Assembly (NCBI GenBank): GCA_038326945.1
Contig: JBBQKN010000003.1
Location: forward strand, 66,705-130,704
Source of the DNA: Methyloceanibacter sp038326945
Lineage (GTDB): Bacteria; Pseudomonadota; Alphaproteobacteria; Rhizobiales; Methyloligellaceae
Direction of reading: 5' to 3'
DNA: 64,000 nt
The translations under genes and the position numbers were made by a program. Below the pieces are notes generated by a model. It was not told the origin of the DNA. It saw nothing but the letters and a program-made list of their open reading frames with translations, and did no database searches. Below, piece after piece: positions 27,038 to 36,008 of this stretch; position 1 is the stretch's first letter; the number at the start of each line of letters is the position of its first letter.

Positions 27038-28119
27038 GCGGGCTCGCCCGGCGCGGGCTCGCCATCGCAATTCTGTGCGCAACCGCGTCGGCGGCTCAGG
27101 CAGAGGCCGATCACGCCGCCATCGCGCGGGCCGCGTTGGAGAATTACATCAGGCCCGGCTATGCCGAGCTGGCGCAAAGCGCCGCCGGTTTGCAGCATTC
27201 CGCCGATGCGCTCTGCCGCCAGCCCTCGGCCGCGGCGCTCGAGGGCGCGCGTGATGGCTTCGCCGCCACGGTCGCCGCCTGGAGCAAGGTCGAGCCCATC
27301 CGCTTCGGTCCCGTGGCGAAGGAGCATCGATTTGACCGCATCTTCTATTGGCCCGACCCGAAGGGCATCGGGGGGCGGCAATTGCGCCAGGCGCTGGCCA
27401 AGCACGACGAAAGCGTGACGGAAGCTGAGGCTCTTGCCGGCAAAAGCGTCGCGCTTCAGGGCCTACCTCCCCTCGAAGACCTCCTCTATGGCGAGGGCGC
27501 CGAGGCGTTGGCCAAGCCTGGCGGCGACGCTGCCTTCCGCTGCCGGTTTGCGGCGGCCATCGCCGCCAACCTCGCGCGCATGACCGAGGAGATCGATCGG
27601 GGCTGGCAAGATGGCGCACCCTTCGTCAAAGCCTATCTCGATCCTGGCGCCAATAATCCGAGCTATCGCAACCCGAAGGAAGTGACGCTCGATCTGTTCA
27701 AGACCTTCACCGCGGGCATCGAGACGGTGCGCGATCAGAAATTGGCCAAGATTCTGGGCGCCACGGCCGAGCAAGCGCGGCCGAGGCTCGCACCCTTTTG
27801 GCAGAGCGGTCTGAGCTTAGCCAATATGACCGGCAATCTCGGAGGCGTCCGCGAGCTCTTCACCGGCAGCGGCTTCGCGCAAGTGGTGCATGGGGAATCG
27901 GCCGGGGTCGAGGATTCGATCCTGTTCGACCTCGACCACGCCATCGAGGTCTTGCGCGAGATCGGCCAGCCAATCGCCACGGCCGCGCGCGACGAGAATC
28001 TGCGCGCCGAGCTCGAAGCCTTGCGCGTGTCGTTGAAAAGCGCGGCCACCACCGCCGGCGACATGATCGCGCGGGGCGCAGGGCTGACCTTCGGCTTCAA
28101 TGCCATGGACGGAGATTGA
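27034..28119 (+). CDS. Imelysin-family periplasmic protein (second copy)
   Basis: A 361-residue exported protein of the imelysin family, with a signal peptide (LARRGLAIAILCATASAAQA). The motif region reads LQGLPPLEDLLYGEG, where Pro-Pro replaces the His of GxHxxE, so the putative metal ligand is changed from the first copy. NLARMTEEIDRGWQDG and LDLFKTFTAGIETVRDQKL match this shorter subgroup. It overlaps the di-haem gene (ATGA) and is followed 2 bases later by the DUF1513 gene, so translation is coupled. Divergence from the first copy suggests distinct roles in one complex or pathway. Confidence 0.9.
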   Translation: MSGLARRGLAIAILCATASAAQAEADHAAIARAALENYIRPGYAELAQSAAGLQHSADALCRQPSAAALEGARDGFAATVAAWSKVEPIRFGPVAKEHRFDRIFYWPDPKGIGGRQLRQALAKHDESVTEAEALAGKSVALQGLPPLEDLLYGEGAEALAKPGGDAAFRCRFAAAIAANLARMTEEIDRGWQDGAPFVKAYLDPGANNPSYRNPKEVTLDLFKTFTAGIETVRDQKLAKILGATAEQARPRLAPFWQSGLSLANMTGNLGGVRELFTGSGFAQVVHGESAGVEDSILFDLDHAIEVLREIGQPIATAARDENLRAELEALRVSLKSAATTAGDMIARGAGLTFGFNAMDGD

Positions 28120-28121
28120 CC

Positions 28122-29228
28122 ATGATCGACCGGCGTGAGTTCTTATTGGATGCCGCGGGCGGCGCCGCTTTGCTCGCTTTCCCCTTCCGACCCGCCCTGG
28201 CCAGTAATAGCGCCGAGGAGCTGTTCGCCGCCGCCCGCCGGGACGATCGCGGGTCTTACTCCGCTGCCCTCTTCTCCCTCGACGACGGAGACGTAAGATC
28301 GGTGGAGCTGCCGGCACGGGGCCATGACATCGCGCTCCGCCCCGGCTCGGATGAATGGGTGGCTTTCGCCCGCAGACCCGGCCGTTTCGGCGTCGCGGTG
28401 CCTGGGGGAGAGCGGCCGCCCATCTGGTTCGCCTCAAAGCCAGACCGGCACCTCTTCGGCCACGGCGTCTTCTCCGCCGACGGCCGGCTGCTGTTCACCA
28501 CCGAGAACGACTATCAGAATGCGCAAGGCATGATCGGCGTGCGCGACGCGACCGACGGCTACAAGCAGATCGGGGAGTTTTCGGCGCGGGGGATGGAGCC
28601 GCATGACGCGGCTCTGCTCGCCGACGGCCGCACCATGGTCATCGCCAATGGCGGTATCCGCACCCATCCGGACAGCGGCGCCGACGAGCTCAACCTCCCC
28701 GACATGAAGCCGTCGCTCGTCTATATCGACGTCACCAATGGCGATCTGCTCGAGGAGCAGGTGCTGGCGCATGATTTGCACCAGCTCTCCATTCGGCATC
28801 TGGCGCTCGCCCACGCGGACACGGTGGTGTTCGGCTGCCAATATCGGGGGCCTGAGGCCGACGAGCCGGCGCTGCTCGGCTTCCATCGCCGGGGCGAACA
28901 GCCGGTCCTGGTGCCGGCCCCGGGACCGACGCAAGGCGCGCTGCGCAATTATATCGGTTCGGTGACCGCGGATGCGGGCGGAGGCATCGTCGCCGCCTCG
29001 GCACCGAAGGGGGGTCTCATTACCTTTTGGGATGCGAGCGCCCGGCGCTTTCTCGGGTCGTGCGAATTAAACGACGGCTGCGGCGTCGCGCCAACGCGCC
29101 ACCGGGCGAGCTTCCTGCTGACGAGCGGCCGGGGCTGGCTGGTCGAGGCGGAGGTGAGGGGGGTCCCGGATGAGGATCGGCGCTCCTCACCCTTTGAATG
29201 GGACAATCACGCCATTCTCGTGCGCTAG
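28122..29228 (+). CDS. DUF1513 protein with twin-arginine signal
   Basis: A 368-residue protein with a Tat signal (MIDRREFLLDAAGGAALLAF), so it is exported folded, probably with a cofactor. The mature part has repeated beta-strand blocks suggesting a beta-propeller (PARGHDIALRPGSDEWVAFA, RHLFGHGVFSADGRLLFTTE, GMEPHDAALLADGRTMVIAN) and is typical of DUF1513. The function of the family is unknown, but it regularly ends imelysin/DHOR operons. It closes the locus; AsmA follows after 213 bases. Confidence 0.88.
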   Translation: MIDRREFLLDAAGGAALLAFPFRPALASNSAEELFAAARRDDRGSYSAALFSLDDGDVRSVELPARGHDIALRPGSDEWVAFARRPGRFGVAVPGGERPPIWFASKPDRHLFGHGVFSADGRLLFTTENDYQNAQGMIGVRDATDGYKQIGEFSARGMEPHDAALLADGRTMVIANGGIRTHPDSGADELNLPDMKPSLVYIDVTNGDLLEEQVLAHDLHQLSIRHLALAHADTVVFGCQYRGPEADEPALLGFHRRGEQPVLVPAPGPTQGALRNYIGSVTADAGGGIVAASAPKGGLITFWDASARRFLGSCELNDGCGVAPTRHRASFLLTSGRGWLVEAEVRGVPDEDRRSSPFEWDNHAILVR

Positions 29229-29441
29229 TGCACGCCTGCGCTCCGCCGCAATCGCGGGCCTAATATCACCGCATTTCTCGGCCAAATCTCGGTTGCCTAC
29301 CGCGCTATGGCCGGCCGTTGCGTCTCGGCCGTTCACGTCGTGCGATTCCGTGCCTACATTAGTCGGCGACGCGCGAAGGCCCGAGTTCCCAGCGTGACAC
29401 TGCCATTGGCGTAGTTCCGCTCTCAGTGCGGGTTGAGCTAG

Positions 29442-31652
29442 ATGCGAATGAAATTGCTCTTGAAGATTGGCGCCGGCTTGATCGCGTTCCTCGTGCTCGC
29501 GCTGATCGTCGTCAATGTCCTCATCTCCGCCGATGCGGTCCGTGATAGGGTCGCATCGCGGGTCAAGGAGCAGAGCGGGCGCGATCTCAAGGTCAATGGC
29601 TCGACGTCGCTCCTCCTGCTGCCGAGCCCCCATATCGTTCTCACCGATGTCGAGATCACCGATCCCGAAAATCGCAAGGGCGCGGATTTGAGCGTTGCCC
29701 GGCTCGCGCTCGATGTGAGCTTCTCGCAATTGTTCAGTCGCCGGGTCGATGCCGACCGCGTCGTCATGGAGCGGCCGGTCTTCACCATCCGCCTCGCGCA
29801 TCAATCGAGCGGCGAGCAGCAGGGCGATGCGGGCACCTTGCCAGGAAAGCAGGCCGCGGTAGCGGCGCCGTTCCGCTTCATCGCCGCCCAAGCCGGAGGC
29901 GGGTCATCGCGCCGGGACGTCATGCTCAAGGATGTTCGCATCGAGGACGGCACAGTCCGGATCATCTACGACGCGCACGGCGCGGAGCGCCGCATCGAGC
30001 ATATCGACGCCGCTCTCAGCCTTCCCCACCTCGTCGATCCACTCACGGCCAAGGGCGACTTCGATTGGAAGGGCCTTCGGGTCGGCTTCGACCTTAAGCT
30101 GACGTCGCCGGCTGACCTCGAAACCCGCTCGGCGCGGCTCGACCTCGCCCTCAACACCGATGCCATCAATGCCAGTTTCGGCGGCAACGTGTCGTCGAAG
30201 CCCGCCTTCAGCGCCGAAGGTGATCTAGCCGTCAAGTCGCAGTCGGTGCCCTCGGTGCTCGCCTGGATGCGCCAAGATCCCCCTTCCGCCACCGCCATCG
30301 GCAGCGGCGAGCTGTCTAGCCATGTGGCTTGGCAGCAGGAGGAAATCGCCTTCACCCAGACCCGCTTCGCCCTCAGCCACGCCACCGGCCAGGGCCAGGC
30401 CGTCGTCATCTTGACCAGCCCGAGGCCTCATCTCCGCGCGGCCTTCGCCCTCGAATCGCTCGATCTCAACCCGTTGCTCGCCTCCACGGCCAAGCCCGGT
30501 TCAGCCGCGGTAGGGCAGCAGTCCGGGCAGGCGCAGCCAGAGCACTCCCCGCAGCCCGATAGCGGGTCGGCGAAGCAGGACCGGGAGGATTCCGGGGTCC
30601 CCGGCGCCGAGGCGCCGTTGGCCATGGCTCCCGCCAGTGCGCCGAAGCCGGGGGCGGACGCGCCGAACGTGCTGCCTGCGGCCTTTGACGCCGACGTCAA
30701 TATCAATGTGACTCAGACCAAGGTGGCGCGACTGACCATTGGACCGAGCTCGCTCGGCCTCACTCTCCGCGACGGCGTGCTCGACGCCAATCTCGGCGAG
30801 ATGCAGCTCTATGAAGGCCAGGGCACCGGCAAGTTCACGCTCGACGCCTCCAAGCCCGTGCCGAGCTTCACCGGCAATTTCGTGCTCGACGAAGTCTCGA
30901 CGCAGCCGCTGCTCGATGCAGCCGCAGGCTTCAAGCTGCTTTCCGGCCGCGCCAGGGTCGAGCTTCAGCTGAGCGGCGCCGGCACCAGCGGTGACGAAGT
31001 CAAGCACTCGCTCAACGGCACCAGCGATATCGACATCAGCGACGGCGCGCTCGAAGGCATCAATTTGACCGAGCTCATCGCTGGTCTCGGCGCCGGCAAG
31101 ATTCCGGACATGGAGCAGGGCCCCGGCGCCAAGACCAGTTTCAGCGAGCTTGGCGGCAGCTTCTCGATCGCGAGCGGCGTAGCGGAGTCTCATGACATCG
31201 AGCTGACAAGTCCGCTGCTTCACGTGACCGCGCGCGGGACCGTCGACATGGTGACCGGCAGCCTCGATTTTCTCACTCAGCCCGAAATCGTGGCGGGGCC
31301 TGAGGGTAAGGGCGGCGCCAACGCTCTTGCCGGCCTCTCGATTCCGGTGCGCATCGAAGGGCCGTTCGCCAATCCGACCTTCAGGCCCGAGATCAAGGGC
31401 ATGTTCTCCAGCCCCGAGCAGACCTCGAAGACGGTGAATGAGATCGGCGAGGCGCTGCAGAAGAAGTTCAAGGGCAAGGCGGTGGGCGAGGCGATCGGGC
31501 GCATTCTGGGCAATGTCCGCATCGGCGGCGGCAAGGGCAAAGGCCGCGGCGACGATGCCGAGCCACCGGCTAGGAATGCAGATCCGGACCCCGCTCCGTC
31601 GCAGCAAAGCGAGGAGCCTCGCGATCCCGACATCGATAACATTCTGCGCTGA
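29442..31652 (+). CDS. AsmA-family membrane-anchored protein
   Basis: A 736-residue inner-membrane protein with an N-terminal hydrophobic segment (LLKIGAGLIAFLVLALIVVN) and a large periplasmic part containing the AsmA pattern DLKVNGSTSLLLLPSPHIVL and the C-terminal AsmA_2 region (LNGTSDIDISDGALEGINL, TARGTVDMVTGSLDF). Family members are implicated in phospholipid transport to the outer membrane. A low-complexity Pro/Ser/Ala stretch lies in the middle (about 345-405). The start is ATG at 29442 or 29448. The gene stands alone downstream of the DUF1513 gene. Confidence 0.88.
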   Translation: MRMKLLLKIGAGLIAFLVLALIVVNVLISADAVRDRVASRVKEQSGRDLKVNGSTSLLLLPSPHIVLTDVEITDPENRKGADLSVARLALDVSFSQLFSRRVDADRVVMERPVFTIRLAHQSSGEQQGDAGTLPGKQAAVAAPFRFIAAQAGGGSSRRDVMLKDVRIEDGTVRIIYDAHGAERRIEHIDAALSLPHLVDPLTAKGDFDWKGLRVGFDLKLTSPADLETRSARLDLALNTDAINASFGGNVSSKPAFSAEGDLAVKSQSVPSVLAWMRQDPPSATAIGSGELSSHVAWQQEEIAFTQTRFALSHATGQGQAVVILTSPRPHLRAAFALESLDLNPLLASTAKPGSAAVGQQSGQAQPEHSPQPDSGSAKQDREDSGVPGAEAPLAMAPASAPKPGADAPNVLPAAFDADVNINVTQTKVARLTIGPSSLGLTLRDGVLDANLGEMQLYEGQGTGKFTLDASKPVPSFTGNFVLDEVSTQPLLDAAAGFKLLSGRARVELQLSGAGTSGDEVKHSLNGTSDIDISDGALEGINLTELIAGLGAGKIPDMEQGPGAKTSFSELGGSFSIASGVAESHDIELTSPLLHVTARGTVDMVTGSLDFLTQPEIVAGPEGKGGANALAGLSIPVRIEGPFANPTFRPEIKGMFSSPEQTSKTVNEIGEALQKKFKGKAVGEAIGRILGNVRIGGGKGKGRGDDAEPPARNADPDPAPSQQSEEPRDPDIDNILR

Positions 31653-31760
31653 TCGCGGTCCCGCCGGCGGTGCCGGGCGGAAAATCTTAACCTTGATCGG
31701 GTTATCCAGCACTTTGGAGTGTTTGCAACGCGGTCCGCGACGGGGCCCGGTGATCGTCCA

Positions 31761-32552
31761 ATGCAAGTTGCGCTGCGCCGCCTCATCATAATGGCTCTGG
31801 CCGCGAGTCTCCCGGCGGCCTCCGCCGGCGGGGTGATGGCGCGCGCTCCGGGGCTTGCCGACCGCGCCCCCCATGACGGCGTGGCGCGGGCCCACACCAT
31901 GCCGGTGCAGGGCATCGACGTGTCCAATTGGCAGGGCGATATCGATTGGGCCGCGGTCCGGGCCGCCGGCACTCAATTCGCCTTTATCAAGGCGACCGAA
32001 GGCGGAGACTTTCTCGACCCGAAATTCCTCCAGAATTGGCGGGAGGCCAAGAGGGCCGGCATTCCCCGCGGTGCCTATCACATGCTCTATTGGTGCCGTC
32101 CGGCGCATGAGCAGGCGCTGTGGTTCATCCTCAACGTTCCCTCCGATGCCGATGCGTTGCCGCCCGTGCTCGATTTGGAGTGGAACCACCAGTCGCGCTC
32201 TTGCCCCCAAAACGCGCCACCCGACGTGGCGCTGAAGAAGATCAAGATCATCCTCGAGGTGATGGAATCGCATACGGGCAAGCGTCCCATCATCTATACC
32301 GACGTGGCCTTCCACCGCGACGTGCTGGAAGGCGAGCTCAAGGGCTATAATTTCTGGCTGCGCTCCGTCGCCGCCGAGCCGCAGGAGATCTACCGGAGCC
32401 GTCCCTGGCTTTTCTGGCAATTCACCACGACGGGCCATGTCCCCGGGATCAAGGCGCCGGTGGATCGCAACGTGTTCAATGGCTCACCCGCCAATTGGCG
32501 CCAGGTTCTGCCGTCACCGCCCCCGCGCCGCTCGGTGCAGGGCGGAAACTGA
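31761..32552 (+). CDS. Glycoside hydrolase family 25 lysozyme-like protein
   Basis: A 263-residue exported muramidase candidate. A signal peptide (LRRLIIMALAASLPAASAGG) is followed by the GH25 core: GIDVSNWQGDIDWAAVRAAG, FAFIKATEGG, the catalytic pair in LPPVLDLEWN (Asp-x-Glu) and WLFWQFTTTGHVPGI. Such enzymes cut the glycan backbone of peptidoglycan. The start ATG at 31761 is preferred over an upstream TTG at 31719. It ends 22 bases before the convergent broken glycosyltransferase. All catalytic residues look intact. Confidence 0.9.
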   Translation: MQVALRRLIIMALAASLPAASAGGVMARAPGLADRAPHDGVARAHTMPVQGIDVSNWQGDIDWAAVRAAGTQFAFIKATEGGDFLDPKFLQNWREAKRAGIPRGAYHMLYWCRPAHEQALWFILNVPSDADALPPVLDLEWNHQSRSCPQNAPPDVALKKIKIILEVMESHTGKRPIIYTDVAFHRDVLEGELKGYNFWLRSVAAEPQEIYRSRPWLFWQFTTTGHVPGIKAPVDRNVFNGSPANWRQVLPSPPPRRSVQGGN

Positions 32553-32574
32553 GGCGGCCTGAACGCGACCGGTC

Positions 32575-34151
32575 CTAGCGAACGCCGGTCAAGGCCCAGC
32601 GGCGGCAACTGTCCTCGACCGCGTCCCCGCGCAGAAGATGCCAAACCGACCGCCGCTTCGCGCCGATCAGCGGCTGCGGCCAATCGACTGCCACCTGCTC
32701 GGCCGCGTCCGCGTTGGCGGCGATGCCGAGCAATTCGAGGAAGCGGCTCGCACCGCGAGTCGCGGGCGCGGGCGGCACTGAAGACCCGCCGCCCCACAAC
32801 AGCACGCAAGGGCGATGGGCGAGCGGGTCCGGCGGTGGCGGCTCGATCCTTGCGCTCAAGGACAGCGCCCGGGCCTCCGGCATGTAGATGGCAAGATTGC
32901 CCGCTTCGCGCGGTGACAGCGTCACGAATTGGGCGTGACCGAGCCCGCGCCTCGTTAGCTCCGCCGCTAAGCGCTCATAGGGGATGAGGTTCGTGGCCTC
33001 GAAGCGTGGCGGCAGGACGAAAAAACTTCCGAGCTTGACCAAGAAGATCGTGGCCGCGGCGATGAGCGAGGCGAGCGCCAGCGCCGAAGCAACCGGGTCG
33101 GGCGTCACGCGGGAGGCGACGAGCCCCGCAACCCCCAACGCCGCGAACAGGCAGAACGGGAACAGATAGTGGATGGCAAATCGCGTGATCCCGAACAGGG
33201 CCACGCCGCCGAGAGTCACCGCCACGATCATCGCGGCCATGAGCGCCACCCCAATGCCAGCAGTGAGCAAGGCGAGGCGGATCGCGGCGGCTTCAGACAC
33301 CGGCTCGACGCGCTGGCGCTGAAAGCGTTTGGCGAAAGCGAGCACGAACACGATCCAGGGCAGGAGCACGAGCGGGATGCCGGTAAGGAAGATCCACGCC
33401 CCGTGCAGCGCGCGATCGAGCGGAATGCCCTGACCGCTTGGCACGGAGCGTGCCGCCAAAAGCTCCGGGTCGATGTGCGCCAGCCAAAACACAAAGGGAA
33501 GCGCCGGCAGGGCCGCGGCGACCGGAACCAGAAGCGAACTCGGATCGGGGTGAAGATGCGGCGGGTGGCGGTAGTGAACGCGAGCGCGGTAGCGAGGCTG
33601 AGCAGCACCAGCAGGAAGCTCCATTTGGTCATGAGCCCGATGCCGACGATGAGGCCGAGCAGGAGCGCGCGGGCTGGCGTCCGCCGCATCGCATAAGCGA
33701 GCGCGGCGATCCAGAGCGCGAGCGAGGCCACGAGCAGCGCGAGCGAATGCGAGATGCTGTGATGGGCTTCCCAGCCGAACCAGAAGAAGAGGAGGAGCGA
33801 CAAGGAGAATGCAGCGGCGAGACGCCGGTCCGCGACTGTGCGGAGAAGCGCGGCGTAGAACAGCATGCCGGTCGCGGCGATGAGGCTGTAGCGGAGGATG
33901 AGGTAAGAGAGCGGGCCGGGGCCGGAGATCTGCTGCACCGACCAGAGCAGCCATTCATACAGCGGCGGGTTTCTGAGCTGATAGCCGCCGGCGAGATGGC
34001 CCTGCATCATTTCGGCGGCAAGCGCGTCTTGCAAGGTCCGACCCGGCGAAAGCACCCACAGCATCAGCACGAACGCCAGCGCGAACAGGACCCAGAAGCC
34101 GGCGACGCCACGGGCGCTCAACAGCGCGGCTGTGATCCTCCCCATGCTCAT
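32575..34151 (-). pseudogene. GT39-like membrane glycosyltransferase, frameshifted
   Basis: Two overlapping minus-strand frames together encode one ArnT/PMT-like membrane glycosyltransferase of about 525 residues. The N-terminal half (frame beginning at 34151, RITAALLSARGVAGFWVLFA, then LRNPPLYEWLLWSVQQ and WEAHHSISHSLALLV) has the Asp/Glu loop region and membrane helices. The C-terminal half (PALPFVFWLAHIDPELLAAR through LLWGGGSS) continues in another frame. The switch lies near 33540, where one base appears missing. Either the gene is inactive or the assembly has an indel. It faces rimO and overlaps no other gene. A start at 34187 is also possible. Confidence 0.8.
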
Positions 34152-34216
34152 CGCCCGCAACCTGACCCGCAAGGAGCCCGCAGACAAGCGCCTCGCGCTT
34201 CCCTATAAGGGCCCCC

Positions 34217-35632
34217 ATGTCCGCACCCGCACCGAAGATCGGCGCCGCCAGAAGCGCCGCGCCAAAGATCGGCACACCAAGAATTGGCACGCCAAGGATT
34301 GGCTTTGTCAGCCTTGGCTGTCCCAAGGCGCTTGTCGATTCGGAGCGCATCATCACGCGGCTGCGCGCCGAAGGCTATGAGCTGTCCTCGAGCTATCAGG
34401 GCGCCGATGCCGTCGTGGTCAACACCTGCGGCTTTCTGAATAGCGCCAAGGCAGAGTCGCTGGCCGCAATCGGCGAGGCTTTGGCGGAGAATGGCAAGGT
34501 GATCGTCACCGGCTGCCTTGGAGTGGAGGCGGATCGCATCCGCGCCGCGCATCCGGACGTGCTCGCCATCACCGGCCCGCAGCAATATGAGGCGGTGGTG
34601 GAGGAAGTGCACAAGGCAGTGCCGCGCCCGCACGATCCCTTCCTAGATCTCGTGCCGCCGCAAGGCATCAGGCTCACCCCGCGCCACTACGCCTATTTGA
34701 AGATCTCCGAAGGCTGCAACAATTCTTGCAGCTTCTGCATCATCCCAAACTTGCGCGGGCGTCTGAAAAGCCGGCCCATCGGCGAGGTGATGGGCGAGGC
34801 CGAGCGCCTGGTCGATGCCGGCGTCAAGGAGCTGCTCGTCATCTCTCAGGACACCAGCGCCTACGGGCTCGACCTCGGCTATGCCAAGAGCGCTTGGCGC
34901 GGTGAGGAACGCGAGGCGCGGTTCTTGAGCCTCGCCGAGGCGCTTGGCAGCCTCGGCGCCTGGGTCCGCCTGCATTACGTCTACCCCTATCCGCATGTCG
35001 ATCGGGTGCTGCCGCTGATGGCTGACGGCCGCGTGCTGCCTTATCTCGACATTCCGTTCCAGCATGCGGCGCCCTCGATGCTCGAGGCCATGCGCCGTCC
35101 TGCGCATCAGGAGAAGACGCTTGAGCGCCTCGACGCTTGGCGCGAGACCTGCCCTGACCTCGCCATTCGTTCCACCTTCATCGTGGGCTTTCCCGGAGAG
35201 ACCGAGCAGGATTTTGAATTCCTGCTCGACTGGCTGAGCGGGGCTCGGCTCGCCCGCGTTGGTTGCTTCAAATATGAGGATGTCGACGGCGCCAGGGCCA
35301 ACGACCTTCCGGGTCAGGTGCCCGAGGAGGTGAAGGAGGAGCGCTACGCCCGGCTGATGCAACATCAGCAGGCGATCAGCGCCGAGCTTCTCGCGAACCG
35401 CATCGGCAAGACCATCGATGTGATTGTCGATGAGGTCGATGACGAAGGCGCCATCGCGCGATCGGCCTGGGACGCGCCCGAGATTGACGGCAATGTCTAT
35501 CTGAATGGCGAGACGGCGCTTCAGGCTGGCGACCGCGTGAGCGTGATCGTCGAACATGCCGATGAATATGATCTCTGGGCCAGCGTGACGGCCCCGACCG
35601 AAGCTGTGCCCCAACTCGCGGACCCGGCCTAG
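34217..35632 (+). CDS. rimO: Ribosomal protein S12 methylthiotransferase RimO
   Basis: Radical-SAM enzyme that methylthiolates an aspartate of ribosomal protein S12. The 471-residue protein has the N-terminal cluster cysteines Cys35, Cys71 and Cys100 (VSLGCPKALVDSE, VVNTCGF, VTGCLG), the radical-SAM motif CNNSCSFC (Cys167, 171, 174) and a C-terminal TRAM-like domain. Before the family core (GFVSLGCPKAL) is a 28-residue extension made of repeated PKIG/TPRIG units. The start is ATG at 34217 with AAGGG upstream. It is convergent with nothing and is followed by the pilin gene at 35775. Confidence 0.95.
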   Translation: MSAPAPKIGAARSAAPKIGTPRIGTPRIGFVSLGCPKALVDSERIITRLRAEGYELSSSYQGADAVVVNTCGFLNSAKAESLAAIGEALAENGKVIVTGCLGVEADRIRAAHPDVLAITGPQQYEAVVEEVHKAVPRPHDPFLDLVPPQGIRLTPRHYAYLKISEGCNNSCSFCIIPNLRGRLKSRPIGEVMGEAERLVDAGVKELLVISQDTSAYGLDLGYAKSAWRGEEREARFLSLAEALGSLGAWVRLHYVYPYPHVDRVLPLMADGRVLPYLDIPFQHAAPSMLEAMRRPAHQEKTLERLDAWRETCPDLAIRSTFIVGFPGETEQDFEFLLDWLSGARLARVGCFKYEDVDGARANDLPGQVPEEVKEERYARLMQHQQAISAELLANRIGKTIDVIVDEVDDEGAIARSAWDAPEIDGNVYLNGETALQAGDRVSVIVEHADEYDLWASVTAPTEAVPQLADPA

Positions 35633-35774
35633 CGCCACCGGCGCTCCAGCAACTCGTTGTTAAGCTAATGGCCAATTTTCCGCTGACTTTTACCCGCCGC
35701 TAAGCGCGCGGGGCGAGCATGTCGGCCTGTTCGCGGGACCGCCGACAAGGCGAGCGACGCGCAAGGAGGGCCGC

Positions 35775-35915
35775 ATGAAGCGCTTGGTCCAACTTTTTTC
35801 AAGGAACGACCCGGACAACGGCGTCCTGGAACATGCCGTCATCGCCTTCGCGCTCGCTTTGGGGCTTGTCGCCATTCTCGGCCAGATCGGCGGCCAGTTG
35901 AACACCCTGTTCTAA
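35775..35915 (+). CDS. Flp-type IVb pilin (orphan)
   Basis: A 46-residue protein, MKRLVQLFSRNDPDNGVLEH followed by AVIAFALALGLVAILGQIGG and QLNTLF. It has a short basic leader, Gly-x-x-Glu before a hydrophobic helix and the QLNTLF-like tail, all typical of Flp pilins, which are processed at this Gly by a CpaA peptidase. The usual ALEYALIA block is here VLEHAVIA, so the family match is good but not canonical. AAGGAGG lies 7 bases before the ATG. It precedes a broken cpaE and no other tad/cpa gene is in this window. Confidence 0.75.
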   Translation: MKRLVQLFSRNDPDNGVLEHAVIAFALALGLVAILGQIGGQLNTLF

Positions 35916-36008
35916 GTCGAGGCCGATCCGGGACGAGGGTTAACACCGCGTTCAGCATTCGCCGCCAGAGTGGTTCCTTGACCGCATTCGGGCGGCACGG
36001 GGGCCGGA

